Under the pieces are notes generated by a model. That model searched no databases and was not told where the DNA came from. It saw only the letters and a program-made list of their open reading frames with translations. Shown one piece after another: positions 42,318-51,652 of a stretch of 64,000 nucleotides of DNA (position 1 is its first letter; every line of letters begins with the position of its first letter). The stretch is from PALSA-612 sp963742925 (lineage in GTDB: Bacteria; Actinomycetota; Thermoleophilia; Gaiellales; Gaiellaceae), in assembly GCA_963742925.1 (NCBI GenBank), contig CAVUNV010000006.1:214547-278546 (forward strand), in the 5' to 3' direction. Position numbers and translations under genes: made by a program.

Positions 42318-43284
42318 ATGCGACGCCTAGTCGCCTTCTCCGCGATCGGCGCAGGCGTTGCGCTGATCGTCTTCACCTTCGCCAGCTCGTCGTTTCTGCG
42401 CATGGACGAGGGCCAGCAGTTGCGCGACCGCTTTCGCCAGGTGACGACCACGAAGGGCTTCGCCCAGTTCGGCGCCAACGTGGCAGAGGCTTCGAAGGCG
42501 GTCGACGAGCTGGTCACCAAGACCTATCCGAAGCTGGCGAGCGACTACGGGATGACCCCGGCGCAGTTCAAGGCCTACGTCGCCGCGAACTACTCCGATG
42601 TCTCCCGCGGCGTGACGACCGTGCAGCACCTCCCGAACCTGATCAACCCGATCGCGAACGGCGTCGCAGCGCTCCCCGACGGCAAGTTCCAGCCGCTGTA
42701 CGACCTCCCGGTCGGCGGCGTCTCCCTGGCCTCCGTGCCATGGCTGCTCCTCGGCGGCGGCATCGCCCTGCTCATCCTCGGGCTCATAGCCCTCCGCCGT
42801 CCGGGCCGGCGGACGACCGTGCTCGTGCTCGTCGCCGGAATCGCGCTGATCGTCGTGCCGGTCGCGGCCTCGCTGCCCTCGAAGACCGAGCAGACCGGCT
42901 AGATCCTCAAGCTCACCGACTACGGGCTCTCCGCAGATGCCGCCCTGCGGTCCGAACAGGCCCGTACTACACGGACGCGATGATCCGGCAGTACAAGACC
43001 GAGCTCCTCCCCGCGGTCGCGAAGCAGCGGCACGAGTCGGTCGCGGCCCTCCAGACGCAGCTGCAGACCGAGTCCCCGCGCTCAGCACGTGGGTCGCCGA
43101 CTGGAAGGTCGTCGGGCCGGCCACGCTCGGCTTCGCCGCCGACATCCGGACGAGCGTCAGCCAGTACGCCCAGGTGCGCGACTTCCCGTTCGAGGAGACC
43201 CCGTGGCTGCTCATCGCTCTCGGGTGCTTCGTCGTGGTCGTCGCGGGGGTCGCCCTCGTCTCGCAACGGGGCCGCGAGAAGTAG
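42318..43284 (+). pseudogene. Four-helix membrane protein of unknown function, amber stop plus two frame breaks
   Basis: Starts MRRLVAFSAIGAGVALIVFT behind a strong AAGGAGG. It has a helix-ectodomain-helix layout repeated twice. The first unit ends in PWLLLGGGIALLILGLIAL, the second in PWLLIALGCFVVVVAGVALV. An in-frame TAG at 42900 interrupts TEQTG-ILKLTDYGLSADA, a likely CAG-to-TAG change. Shifts near 42962 and 43080 follow before the frame that reads LSTWVADWKVVGPATLGFAA. With a substitution and two indels this is the strongest candidate in the window for true decay. Function unknown. Confidence 0.65.
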
Positions 43285-43419
43285 GCCCGCCGTCTACACC
43301 GCGGCCGAAACACGCGGCATCGGCGAACAACGGCGACTAGCGGCGAGGCGTGACGCTCAACTGGCGCGCCTCCTGCTCACGTCTTCCCTGGAAACCAGGC
43401 CATAGGAGTTGGCGAACAC

Positions 43420-43440
43420 GACCCCCCGCTAACGGGGGTC
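43420..43440. terminator. GC-rich hairpin after the broken membrane gene
   Basis: CCCCCG-CTAA-CGGGGG forms a 6-bp stem that extends by GA/TC around a bulged C. It lies 136 nt after the broken gene and ends eight bases before a candidate ATG at 43448. It may terminate the former or shield the latter's ribosome-binding site. The rest of 43285-43419 holds only a small CCTGG-AAA-CCAGG stem. Confidence 0.4.
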
Positions 43441-43447
43441 TCGGTTC

Positions 43448-43831
43448 ATGCCTGACACCTTTCCTACTCTTGTTTTCCCCTGGAAAACGGCGGATATGGA
43501 ACAGAGCGGAGCACTCTTGAACCCTCGACTCCAGGTTGAGCTCCGTCGGCTGGCGCGGCTGCGCGAGGAACTCGCTGGTCGCACCACCGCCGAACGTCCC
43601 ACCCGTCATGCCCATCGCCGACGCCAGGGCTCTGTGCTCGAAGCCGTGACAACCGTTCTCGAGGGGGCTGGGCGACCGTTGCGAGTGCGGGACATCCACG
43701 CTCGCGTCGAGGAGTTGCTCGCCGCGCCCATCCCGTTCTCTTCCGTGAACGAGGCGCTTTCAACACACACCGGCGGACGCAATCAACGCTTCCGGCGCCT
43801 GCGCTACGGCGTCTACGAACACCGCTCGTAG
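43448..43831 (+). CDS. Putative winged-helix protein
   Basis: 127 aa. The C-terminal ~65 residues (SVLEAVTTVLEGAGRPLRVR, then DIHARVEELLAAPIPFSSVN and FRRLRYGVYEHR) resemble small winged-helix modules of the HARE-HTH type. The basic N-terminus (TTAERPTRHAHRRRQG) could contact DNA. The start is uncertain: ATG at 43448 or at 43496. No operon partner. Function unknown. Confidence 0.5.
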   Translation: MPDTFPTLVFPWKTADMEQSGALLNPRLQVELRRLARLREELAGRTTAERPTRHAHRRRQGSVLEAVTTVLEGAGRPLRVRDIHARVEELLAAPIPFSSVNEALSTHTGGRNQRFRRLRYGVYEHRS

Positions 43832-43860
43832 CGAGCACTCGGCCACGAGGCCCGGTGTGT

Positions 43861-46616
43861 CTAGACCACGGCTGATTGAGGGATCCTGGCCAGGTGGAGC
43901 GCTTCCTTGATCGTGAGCCTGCGGCCGACGTCTGTGGCGCGGGCGGCGTCTTCGGCCGAGAGCGCTGCCCGCGCCTGCTCGACGAACTCGCGCCCCGGCG
44001 TCTCGTCGGAGTAGACGTTGACGATGCCCTCCTGCTGGGCGTAGACCTCCGCCGCGGCGGCGATCTGCACGGCCGTTTCGGGCCGCCGCTCGACTGCCTC
44101 GGTGGCCGCGAGCCCGATCAACGAGAGGCCGACTCCACGAACGCTCGCCACGTCGTCGTAGGCCTGCACCGAGTCGAAGAAGTACCGGCGCGCGAGCGCA
44201 GGCTCTTCGTGCCGGAGGTGCGTCCAGGCCATCTCGGAGAGGATTCGTGCCTCCTCCGCCCGGTCGCCGACCGCTTCGAACGCGGCGAGAGACTGGCGGT
44301 AGAGGTCGAGGGCGCCGGCCAGGTCGCCGCGGACGGAGGCGAGCTGGGCGAGGCCGCCGAGCGACAGACCTGCGCCTTCCTGGTCGCCGATCCGCCGCTG
44401 GATCTCGAGCGCCTGGGAGTACCTCGTCTGCGCCGCGTCGAGGTCGCCCGCGACGGTGTGGAGGATGCCGTCGACGGTCGAGGCGAACCCTTCGCCGAAG
44501 GCGTAGCCGAGGGCACGGCTCCGCTCGATCCCCTCGGCCGTCCACCTGAGCCCGGCTTCGAGATCGATCCCGATCAGCCCGATACCGCCCAGGAACGAGG
44601 CGACGCAGAGCTCGCGGTCGGCTCCGACCTCCGCGGCGACGCGGTTCGCCTCGGCGCACTCGTCGGCCGCGCGCTCGAACTCACCCAGCACCCACGACGC
44701 CAGCCCGGCGGTCAGCAGCGCTCCGGCACGGCCCACGCTCGGCGCGCCCGCGGTGTCGGCCTCGAGGAAGGCGGCGGCGTACTCACGGGCCGTGATGTTC
44801 TTGCCGCGGATGTGCCAGTAGAAATACAGGTCGCCGCAGAGCTGCAGGCCCTGCTCGATCGCGGCCGTGTCACCGCGCTGCGCCGCGGCCAGGAGCGTGT
44901 CCAGCGCGGCCTGGAGGTTGACCTCCTCGGCGATGCCGCGCTCGAGGGCGCCGACCTGATCGGTGCCCTCGATGCCGTCGCGGATCTCACGCCCGACCTC
45001 CGCGTACCGGCGGGCGTGCCGCAGTGCGATCTCGCTCGCCTCGCCGGCGGCCTCGAGCCGCTCGCGGGCGTACTCGCCGATCGTCTGCAGCATCCGGAGC
45101 CGGTCGCCCTGGCCGTCGGACTGCACGAGCGCCTTGTCGACGAGCGACTCGAGCTCGTCGAGGCAGGTCTCGCCGGGCTCCGCACAGACGGCTTCGACAT
45201 CCTCGAGGGTGCCGCCTCCGGCGAACACGGCCAGGCGCCGGAACAGGCGTTGCTCCGGACTCCTCGAGCAGCGAGTGGCTCCAGTCGATCGTGGCGCGCA
45301 GCGTCTGCTGGCGCTCGGGAACGTCGCGGGCGCCGGACGTGAGCACGTCGAGCGCGTGGTCGAGCCGCTCGAGCAGCCCCTCCGGAGACAGGAGCCGCAG
45401 TCGCGCGGCGGCGAGCTCGAGCGCCAGCGGCAGGCCGTCCAGCCGCGCGGCAGACCGCCGCAACGGCTTCGGCGTTCTCGGACGTCAGCCCGAACGAGCC
45501 CTTCGCCGTGGTGGCGCGGTCGACGAAGAGAGCGACAGCCGGAGACGCCATGAGCGACTCGATCGAGTCTCGGTCCGACAGCGGAGGGAGCTGGAGCGGG
45601 GCGAGCGGGTACTCCCGTTCGGCGGCGATCCGCAGCGGCGTCCGGCTGGTGGTCACGATCCGCAGCTCAGGGCAACTCTCGACGAGCCGAGCGACGTCCG
45701 AAGCCGCCGCCACGACCTGCTCCAGGTTGTCGAGGAGCAGAAGCGCCGCCTTGTCGCCGATGAGGGACACGATCCCCTCGCCGAGCGTCCGTCCCTCGGC
45801 CTCCTTCACGTCGAGCGCCTCCGCGAGCGCAGGCAGGAATGTCTCGGGCTCGTTGACGTCGGCCATCGCGACGAACGCGACGCCGTCGAGGAACTCGGGC
45901 GTCAGCAGCCGGCCGAGCTCGATCACGGTCCGGGTCTTCCCGACACCGCCGGGACCGGTGATCGTGACGACCCGATGTTCCCGCACGAGCTCGACGAGCG
46001 ACGCCAGATCGACGGCACGGCCGACCAGCGGCGTCGTGGGGTCGGGCAGGTTGCTCGGGAGGCTCGCGAACCGCTCGCCCTTGCCCTCCAGCACCCCCGG
46101 GTCCGGCACGACGACGCCGTCGGCGGACACCGCGTAGAGCTCGAACGGGCGCCCGACGTTCTTGAGCCTGAACCGCCCCAGCCGGACGACCTCTACGTCG
46201 CTCCGGTTCTTGATCTGGTCGTACGCGGCGTCGGACAACATCACGCCACCGGGCACCGCGAACGACTCGATCCTGGACGCGATGTTCACGGCTTCGCCGG
46301 TGAGCCGCTCCGGCTCGACGATCACCTCGCCGACATGGATGCCGATTCGCACCGGAACGTCCTGCGCCGCGAGCTCCTGCTGGATCGCGACAGCGGCCAG
46401 CACCGCAGCCAGCGAGCTCGGAAACATGCTCATGCTCCCGTCGCCGAGCCGCTGGACGATCGTCCCGCCGAAGGCGTCGTGATGACGATCGAGCGCCGCC
46501 ACATACCGATCTCGCCGGTCGACGGCCAGGCGCTCGTCCGCCTGGATCAGCGCCGTGTACCCGACCATGTCGGTGAACATCACCGCGGCCAGCCGGCGAT
46601 CGAGCCCCTCGCTCAC
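43861..46616 (-). pseudogene. Class III cyclase - STAND ATPase - TPR regulator, two frame breaks
   Basis: About 915 aa over three frames. The N-terminal nucleotide cyclase domain (AAVMFTDMVGYTALI, IVQRLGDGSMSMF, GEAVNIASRIESF) keeps both metal-binding Asp residues and the Asn/Arg pair. The position usually held by the substrate-selecting Lys before 'GD' is Gln. Next comes a STAND/NB-ARC ATPase with Walker A GPGGVGKTR and Walker B ALLLLDNLEQV, then TPR-like helical repeats to the C-terminus. Shifts lie near 45455 (after EAVAAVCR) and 45255. Start GTG 46616; an upstream TTG at 46667 is possible. The architecture is common in actinobacteria as a signalling or transcription-linked protein. Confidence 0.8.
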
Positions 46617-46759
46617 GAAGCGACCATACCGAGCCCCAGATCCAGCAGCTCGTTCTATCTCTTGCAACGACGGCTGCCCGTAACTGGACTCGAACGTAAG
46701 GGCGGCGGGTTCATACCTGCTACGCAGCCTCGAGGACAGCGGAGCACGCTTGAACCGAA

Positions 46760-46841
46760 TGGGGGCGGGAGGATTCGAACCTCCGTAGGCTGAGCCAACG
46801 GGTTTACAGCCCGTCCCCTTTGGCCACTCGGGTACACCCCC
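46760..46841 (-). tRNA. tRNA-Tyr (anticodon GTA)
   Basis: An 82-nt class II tRNA with acceptor GGGGGTG/CGCCCCC, anticodon arm ACGGG-CTGTAAA-CCCGT, a long variable arm (TGGCTCAGCCTAC region) and T arm GGAGG-TTCGAAT-CCTCC. No encoded CCA. Confidence 0.93.
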
Positions 46842-46877
46842 TCGAGGCGATCATTCTAGCCGTGGCAAAGTGCGCCG

Positions 46878-47285
46878 ATGGCGACGATGACCGACCTCGA
46901 CGAGCTCGCGATGGCCATGCCGCAGACGACGAGAGCGATCACCGACGGCCGCCCGTCGTACCACGTCCACGGCAAGATGTTCTGCTTCCATCGCGGCCGC
47001 AGGCCCGATGCGGTCGACCCGGGCACGGGCGAGCGGCTCGACGATGTGCTGATGTTCCGGGTCGCCGATCTCGACGTGAAGGAGCTGCTGCTCGCGGACG
47101 ATCGCGGCGTCTACTTCACCACGCCGCACTTCAGGGGCTACCCCGCCGTGCTCGTCCGCATCCCGGAGCTGGCGCGCCTCGACCGCGACGAGCTGGGCGA
47201 CCTGGTGGCCGAAGCCTGGCTGACCCGGGCGCACAAGCGCGTCGCGAAGACATGGCTCGCCGAGAACACGACCGCAGACGGCTGA
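46878..47285 (+). CDS. MmcQ/YjbR-family protein
   Basis: 135 aa. It shows the CyaY-like YjbR fold signature: RAITDGRPSYHVHGKMFCFH early, DLDVKELLLADDRGVYFTTP mid-protein, and the C-terminal LGDLVAEAWLTRAHKRVAKT with the family W-x-x-x-A-x-K pattern. Described as DNA-binding in databases, though the role is poorly known. Single gene between two tRNAs. Confidence 0.8.
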   Translation: MATMTDLDELAMAMPQTTRAITDGRPSYHVHGKMFCFHRGRRPDAVDPGTGERLDDVLMFRVADLDVKELLLADDRGVYFTTPHFRGYPAVLVRIPELARLDRDELGDLVAEAWLTRAHKRVAKTWLAENTTADG

Positions 47286-47311
47286 CGCGAACCCCCTAGA
47301 ATGGCCGTCAC

Positions 47312-47384
47312 GCCCTCTTAGCTCAGCTGGTAGAGCACCTCCATGGTAAGGAGGGGGTCGACGGTTCGAGTCCGTCAGAGGGCT
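47312..47384 (+). tRNA. tRNA-Thr (anticodon GGT)
   Basis: 73 nt with acceptor GCCCTCT/AGAGGGC, anticodon arm CCTCC-ATGGTAA-GGAGG and T arm GACGG-TTCGAGT-CCGTC; no encoded CCA. TAGAAT at 47297-47302 is a suitable -10 box about 10 nt upstream of the mature 5' end. Confidence 0.94.
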
Positions 47385-47744
47385 TCGCTCAACCAGGCCG
47401 TTCGAGGGGTTCCGGTAAGCACAACCGTGTCATCGTGTTCGCCCGCTTGGTGAGTCCTTGGTGAGTAGAGCCGGAGAGCGCAGGGGAAAGCCGCCCTTCC
47501 TCGCGCCCCGGATTTCGCTCACGCGGCGTCGGTACCACTCGATGCTGGGGCGGTTCGGGTCGCTCAGCTAAGCGTGTTCCCCGATGCGGTGCCGGTGGGG
47601 TTGTGTAACTGTGGTTGTTCGAGGCGCGCGAGTCGGACACTCTTGTTTGCTGTGCGCTCAGTAGACCGCCGCACCGGTCTTGTTTCCTGAGGAGATTCAC
47701 CCTCATGTGGGGATGGAGCGGGGCGGGGTCGGAGAAGGAGCGCT
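47385..47744. other. 360-bp stretch without a convincing gene
   Basis: Downstream of tRNA-Thr. It contains a tandem 9-mer (ttggtgagt twice, two bases apart, near 47449-47468). On the minus strand there is a short open frame without a start (DPNRPSIEWYRRRVSEIRGA), which could be a gene remnant. The last ~100 bases should hold the promoter and leader of the GYD gene. tRNA 3' ends are frequent integration sites, but no duplicated tRNA end was found. Confidence 0.4.
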
Positions 47745-48083
47745 ATGTCCCTGTATATGTCGACCTTCGAGTACAAGCCCGAGGTCTGGTCCGAGCTGAT
47801 CAGGAACCCGGAGAACCGCACCGAGACCGTCAGCCGTCTGCTCGAGAGCGCAGGCTGCAAGCTCAAGGGCCTCTGGTACGCGTTCGGCAAGAGCGACGGT
47901 TTCGCCCTCATCGAGGCGCCGAACAACGTGACCAGCGCCAGCCTGATGATCGCGATCAGCGCCAGCGGAGCGTTCAGCAAGTTCGAGACGACCGTTCTGA
48001 TGACGCAGGACGAGCTGCTCACGGCGCTTGAAAAGGCGCAGGACATCGAGTACGTGGCACCCGGCGTAGCCGTTCACGCCTAA
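47745..48083 (+). CDS. GYD-domain protein
   Basis: 112 aa. It matches the GYD family (alpha/beta ferredoxin-like): MSTFEYKPEVWSELIRNPEN, then LLESAGCKLKGLWYAFGKSD and GFALIEAPNNVTSASLMIAI. The role of the family is unknown. ATG with AAGGAG seven bases upstream. Followed by a good terminator. Confidence 0.85.
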   Translation: MSLYMSTFEYKPEVWSELIRNPENRTETVSRLLESAGCKLKGLWYAFGKSDGFALIEAPNNVTSASLMIAISASGAFSKFETTVLMTQDELLTALEKAQDIEYVAPGVAVHA

Positions 48084-48099
48084 CAGCTGACCGGCAAAC

Positions 48100-48126
48100 G
48101 GAGTCGGGCCCACCCGGCCCGGCTCC
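48100..48126 (+). terminator. Terminator after GYD gene
   Basis: GGAGTCGGGCC and GGCCCGGCTCC pair over 10 of 11 positions with a 5-nt loop, followed by TTGCCTTTGG. It starts 16 nt after the stop codon. Confidence 0.65.
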
Positions 48127-48249
48127 TTGCCTTTGGCCCCGGCTCGAGCGTTCAACCCGTGCCGGATAGCGCTGACCCTGAAACGGGCAAGCGGCGATGA
48201 AGCGCTGCCCGTTCCCCTGATTGGTTCCTTGAAGAGAAGGTGAAGCACG

Positions 48250-48402
48250 ATGGAATGCAGCCGATGCCATGACGACACACCGATCCTCGTGAACGAGAGT
48301 GATCTCTGCTGGACATGCGCGTTTCCGCGCCCGTCTGACCTCGCAGCCCAACAGCACGCCCTCGCCGACGAGCGGCAGCCGGTTGTAGCGAAGGCAGCGT
48401 GA
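48250..48402 (+). CDS. Four-cysteine microprotein
   Basis: 50 aa. It has CSRC near the N-terminus and CWTC after 13 residues (C3, C6, C20, C23), a minimal zinc ribbon. An acidic/Ala-rich tail (LAAQQHALADERQPVVAKAA) follows. GAGAAGGTGAAG upstream can serve as a ribosome-binding site. Its layout is similar to the 58-aa protein at 35838, but the sequences differ. Function unknown. Confidence 0.5.
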   Translation: MECSRCHDDTPILVNESDLCWTCAFPRPSDLAAQQHALADERQPVVAKAA

Positions 48403-48617
48403 CCCTCGAAATGAGATCACTGACCCATCAGCAACGTACTTGGCTGAAAGGTCAGGTTGACCACGCCAGTCGCAACCGCCTCCGCACCGGCCTACGCGGC
48501 GATGTGAAGTTGTCGAACTTGAGAGGAGACCGGCGACGAACCGCTGCTGTCGCTTCCCGAGGCGCGGCCGGAGCGGGAGGCCCGCCGGACCTCTCGCTGA
48601 CTGCTTCTGCGGTCTAG
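48399..48617 (+). CDS. Small hypothetical protein, doubtful
   Basis: 72 codons starting with a GTG that overlaps the previous stop (GTGA). The first ~40 residues (SLTHQQRTWLKGQVDHASRN) look protein-like; the rest is Ala/Gly/Arg-rich as expected from random high-GC DNA. Kept only because of the coupling-style overlap. Confidence 0.25.
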   Translation: MTLEMRSLTHQQRTWLKGQVDHASRNRLRTGLRGDVKLSNLRGDRRRTAAVASRGAAGAGGPPDLSLTASAV

Positions 48618-48626
48618 CCTTCCGGG

Positions 48627-48893
48627 GTGCTCGAAAGCTTCACGATCGACGCCTTCGCGGGCCGGGTCGGCGAGCGCTTCCGGCTGGCAGCAGACGGGGC
48701 GACGCTGGAGATCACGCTCGTCGAGTGCGACCGGCTCGGCGGGGACGCGCTGGGTCGTGTCCCGTTCTCCCTCGTCTTCCTCGGCCCGGTCGAGCCGGTG
48801 CTGCCGCAGCGGATCTACCCGCTGGCCCACGGCGAGCTCGGCGACTTCGATCTCTTCCTCGTCCCGATCCAGCGGAGCCTGCCGATTACGTGA
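48627..48893 (+). CDS. DUF6916-like protein
   Basis: 88 aa. ESFTIDAFAGRVGERFRLAA, ATLEITLVECDRL, FSLVFLGPVEPVLPQRIYPL and HGELGDFDLFLVPI fit a small beta-rich family usually found beside tail-like or collar genes and in actinobacteria. The last residues (RSLPIT) depart from the expected ending. A +1 reading gives DPAEPADYVTSS, so a one-base indel near 48870 is likely. Confidence 0.65.
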   Translation: MLESFTIDAFAGRVGERFRLAADGATLEITLVECDRLGGDALGRVPFSLVFLGPVEPVLPQRIYPLAHGELGDFDLFLVPIQRSLPIT

Positions 48894-49034
48894 CCTCCTC
48901 GCTACCTTCGATTGACGAAGGACGCAACGAGGAAGGCAGGCCGGCGACCGAGACATGGCTGGGTCTGGGCCGTCTGCGCCGACTGGCTCGCTGAGCCGAC
49001 TGAACCTACTCCTTGGTGACGTCGATAGCAAGCC

Positions 49035-49842
49035 TCACGGCAACCTCCGGGCGATGAACACGAGGAAGTCGTGGTCCGCGGTCGGCTCCTCGTCCGTGTA
49101 GCCGCCCCGAACGTCGACGTCGACGAACCCCGCCCGGTCGAGCATGAGCAGCAGCTCGTCGCGGAAGTAGCGAGCGCCACGTGATCACACGCTCTTCCGC
49201 CGCAACGAGCTCGCCCTCACGCCACTTCTCCGCACGCATCTCCATCGAGATCGTCTGGTCGAGCGGGTCGACGGCGATCGTGCGCGCGCGCAGCTCGTAC
49301 TCCGTCCCGTCGTCCGTCCGCTTGCGCGTGCCCGACTCCGTCCACGGCCGGGGCAGCTGGTCGCGTTCCTCCTTCGTCCACGTCCGCCAGAGGCTCGCCC
49401 TGGCGTAGGGCACCTCGTTGTCCAGCAGCAGCGTCCCGCCGGGCTCGAGGAAGCGGTGGAACCGGCGCAGGGCCTCCTCGTCCTGCGCCCGGGTGCTGCC
49501 GAGGCCGAAGACCCCGCAGACAACGATCGTGCGGTAGCTCCGCGGCGGCTCCAGCTCGTGCAGCGGCTGGACGAGAAGCGTCGGCTCGAAGCCCTCCCGG
49601 CCGGCGCGTTCACGGCAGCGGGCGATCATGTCGGCCGAGACGTCGCATCCGTCGACGTCGAATCCGGCCCGGAGCCAGGGCACGAGCAGCCGGCCGGCGC
49701 CGCAGCCGGCATCGAGCGCCGGCTGCCCGTGCTCGACGAATCGCCCGAAGTAGTCGATCTCCGGCCCGTCGAGGTTGAACTCGGCCCACCATTCGGCGAT
49801 GAGCCCGTAGTGCCACGTCTGCGGTGTGGTGCTCAAGGTCAC
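49035..49842 (-). pseudogene. SAM-dependent methyltransferase (class I), one frame break
   Basis: About 268 aa. The SAM motif I is PALDAGCGAGRLLVPWLRAG, motif II-like DVDGCDVSADMIARCRERAG, and LEPGGTLLLDNEVPYARASL follows. The frame breaks near 49177 after ERVITWRSL. The alternative frame then reads RYFRDELLLMLDRAGFVDVD and DHDFLVFIARRLP to a stop at 49035, a normal methyltransferase ending. GTG start. Substrate unknown. Confidence 0.75.
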
Positions 49843-49966
49843 TCCTTCGGTCGTCTCTCGCTCGCCCGATCACCTCGCAGAGGCGCAGGCGAAGGCACGT
49901 TCGTTCTCAGGATGCGAGCGAGGACTTACACGCCGCCATCATCGTCGGCGGGCTCACTCCCTGTCA

Positions 49967-50635
49967 ATGCTGCCCGCTGCGCCGGCGGATAGCGTCACGC
50001 CCGGAATGGCGCTGCGGAACCGGGTCACACCGCTCGGAGAGCTGATCTCGGATCCCGGGCGTGGCCTCGTCTACGGGAACCGCGGCTGCCTGCACGACGC
50101 GGCCGGGCGCATCCGCCGACGCTATAACGGCAAGCGCTGGATCGCCTGCCGCCTCGAGTTCCGGGGCTGGCAGCGGGGCCCGCTGATGCAGCCCGGCCGC
50201 TTCACGGAGCTGTTCTTCCTCGACGAGGCGACCGCGTTCGCCGCCGGGCATCGCCCCTGCGCGCTCTGCCGGCGCGCGGACTACGACCGCTTCGTGGCGA
50301 TCTGGGCCGAGCTGCACCCCGGCCAGGCGGGAGCGGACGCGATCGACGCACAGCTCCACGGCGAGCGCGTCGCGCCCGGCACGCGCACGCAGCGCTGCCA
50401 CGACGCTCAGCTCGACGAGCTCCCGGACGGCGCGTTCGTGCTGCGGGAGGGCTCGCCCTTCCTGGTGCTCGGCCCGCACCTGCTGCGCTGGACGGCCGCC
50501 GGTTACGCCGCGCCCGCGTCGCGACCCTCCGGCGAGAGGGCGGTGCTGATCACCCCGCCGTCGCTCGTCTCCGTGCTGCGAGCCGGCTGGGACCCGGTCG
50601 TGCCGCTGCTGCACCCGTCGGCGCTGAGCGCCTAG
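49967..50635 (+). CDS. Conserved protein of unknown function with HxxCxxC motif
   Basis: 222 aa from ATG 49967 (ATG 50006 also possible). It contains NRVTPLGELISDPGRGLVYG, NRGCLHDAAGRIRRRYNGKR, FTELFFLDEATAFAAGHRPC and CRRADYDRFVAIWAELHP. The H-R-P-C-A-L-C cluster may bind a metal. I recognise a recurring bacterial family by pattern but not its role. No operon partners: the neighbouring genes lie on the other strand. Confidence 0.6.
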   Translation: MLPAAPADSVTPGMALRNRVTPLGELISDPGRGLVYGNRGCLHDAAGRIRRRYNGKRWIACRLEFRGWQRGPLMQPGRFTELFFLDEATAFAAGHRPCALCRRADYDRFVAIWAELHPGQAGADAIDAQLHGERVAPGTRTQRCHDAQLDELPDGAFVLREGSPFLVLGPHLLRWTAAGYAAPASRPSGERAVLITPPSLVSVLRAGWDPVVPLLHPSALSA

Positions 50636-50642
50636 GAGCGGT

Positions 50643-51620
50643 TCAGCGCGGGCCGGCGGCGATCGCCTCGGCCGCCAACCGCGCGAGCACGGATTTCGCA
50701 TTGTTCGTCACCAGCACCTTGTCGCTCCACGTGTAGAGGACACCGGCATGGGTGAACCAGAGAGTCGCCGGGCTGCAGGAGGCGCCGCACGTGCTGGCCA
50801 GGAAGACCGCGGGATCTCCACCGGCGAGCCGCAGATTGGCTTTCCGGGGAAGCTTCCCGCCCTTCGATCCCTCGAAGGACGCGAAGAAGCACGCCGTGGC
50901 GCGGTTGCAGTTCGGCGCGCCCGAAAGGTCGAGTAGCCAGTGATTCGCGCCGGCGGTCCCGGTGGCGTACAGCTTCGGCACCTTGCCGGCGAATGGCAGC
51001 GAGCTGGGCAAGAGCACGGGAACCGAGGTCTTCTTCCTGATCGCCTGGAGCTGGGTGCGGAAGGTCTTCAGCAGGTCGATGCCGGTCGCCGGCGCCGCCC
51101 TGAGCAGCGAGAACGTCAGGGTGCCCTTCTCGCACACGGGCGTCGGCGGGCTGATCGGGGCACGGAGGCTCCCCCGGCCGGGGGCGGGGCTCACGCGGAG
51201 CCAGTAGGCGGTCTTCTCGCACGCCCCGGGGTGCTGCTCGCCCGCACCGGGGACGTCGGGGCTGAAGCGGGCGTCGGCGGTCGCGGCCGATCCAGGGGCG
51301 AGCTGGATCATGGCCGCCGTGCCAACCCCCCTCGCGGCCGGCCGAACGGCGGTCGGGAGAGCCTTGCCCTTCCGGTCGAGCAGGACGAGCGTCGGGATCC
51401 CCGTGACGAAGCACGTCGACCGGGAGGTGTTCACGAGCGTCAGGCGGTACGAGATGTTGCCGGCGCCTGCGCTGCCCGGGATCACCTTGAACGTGCCGCT
51501 CAGCGCCGAGGCGCTGCACGGTCCGACCGACGGTGCGACCGCGGACGACCTCGCCCACGCCGCTGCGCCGCCGATCGCCGGCAGCGCCAGCACGAGCATG
51601 ACCAGCAACACCTTGCGCAC
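50643..51620 (-). CDS. Secreted DUF4232-domain protein
   Basis: 325 aa. Sec signal peptide MRKVLLVMLVLALPAIGGAA with cleavage near Ala-22/23. The mature N-terminal half is DUF4232: PCSASALSGTF, YRLTLVNTSRSTCFVTGIPT and LVLLDRKGKALP with the paired Cys. The C-terminal ~150 residues have more Cys pairs and no recognised domain. Likely extracytoplasmic; function unknown. Confidence 0.75.
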   Translation of the reverse strand: MRKVLLVMLVLALPAIGGAAAWARSSAVAPSVGPCSASALSGTFKVIPGSAGAGNISYRLTLVNTSRSTCFVTGIPTLVLLDRKGKALPTAVRPAARGVGTAAMIQLAPGSAATADARFSPDVPGAGEQHPGACEKTAYWLRVSPAPGRGSLRAPISPPTPVCEKGTLTFSLLRAAPATGIDLLKTFRTQLQAIRKKTSVPVLLPSSLPFAGKVPKLYATGTAGANHWLLDLSGAPNCNRATACFFASFEGSKGGKLPRKANLRLAGGDPAVFLASTCGASCSPATLWFTHAGVLYTWSDKVLVTNNAKSVLARLAAEAIAAGPR

Positions 51621-51652
51621 GACGACGACCTTCCCCCCTGTTGTTGCCCGGG

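Noticed and set aside
43505..46757. An 18-of-20 base direct repeat (AGCGGAGCAC-T/G-CTTGAACC) at 43505 and 46738, beside tRNA-Tyr, as attachment sites of a 3.2-kb element
   Set aside because: Matches of this quality are expected by chance a few times in a window of this size, there is no integrase, and the repeat does not include the tRNA end.
47432..47570. Minus-strand open frame (DPNRPSIEWYRRRVSEIRGA) as a gene or integrase remnant
   Set aside because: It has no start codon, is preceded by a stop three codons upstream and matches no family I recognise.
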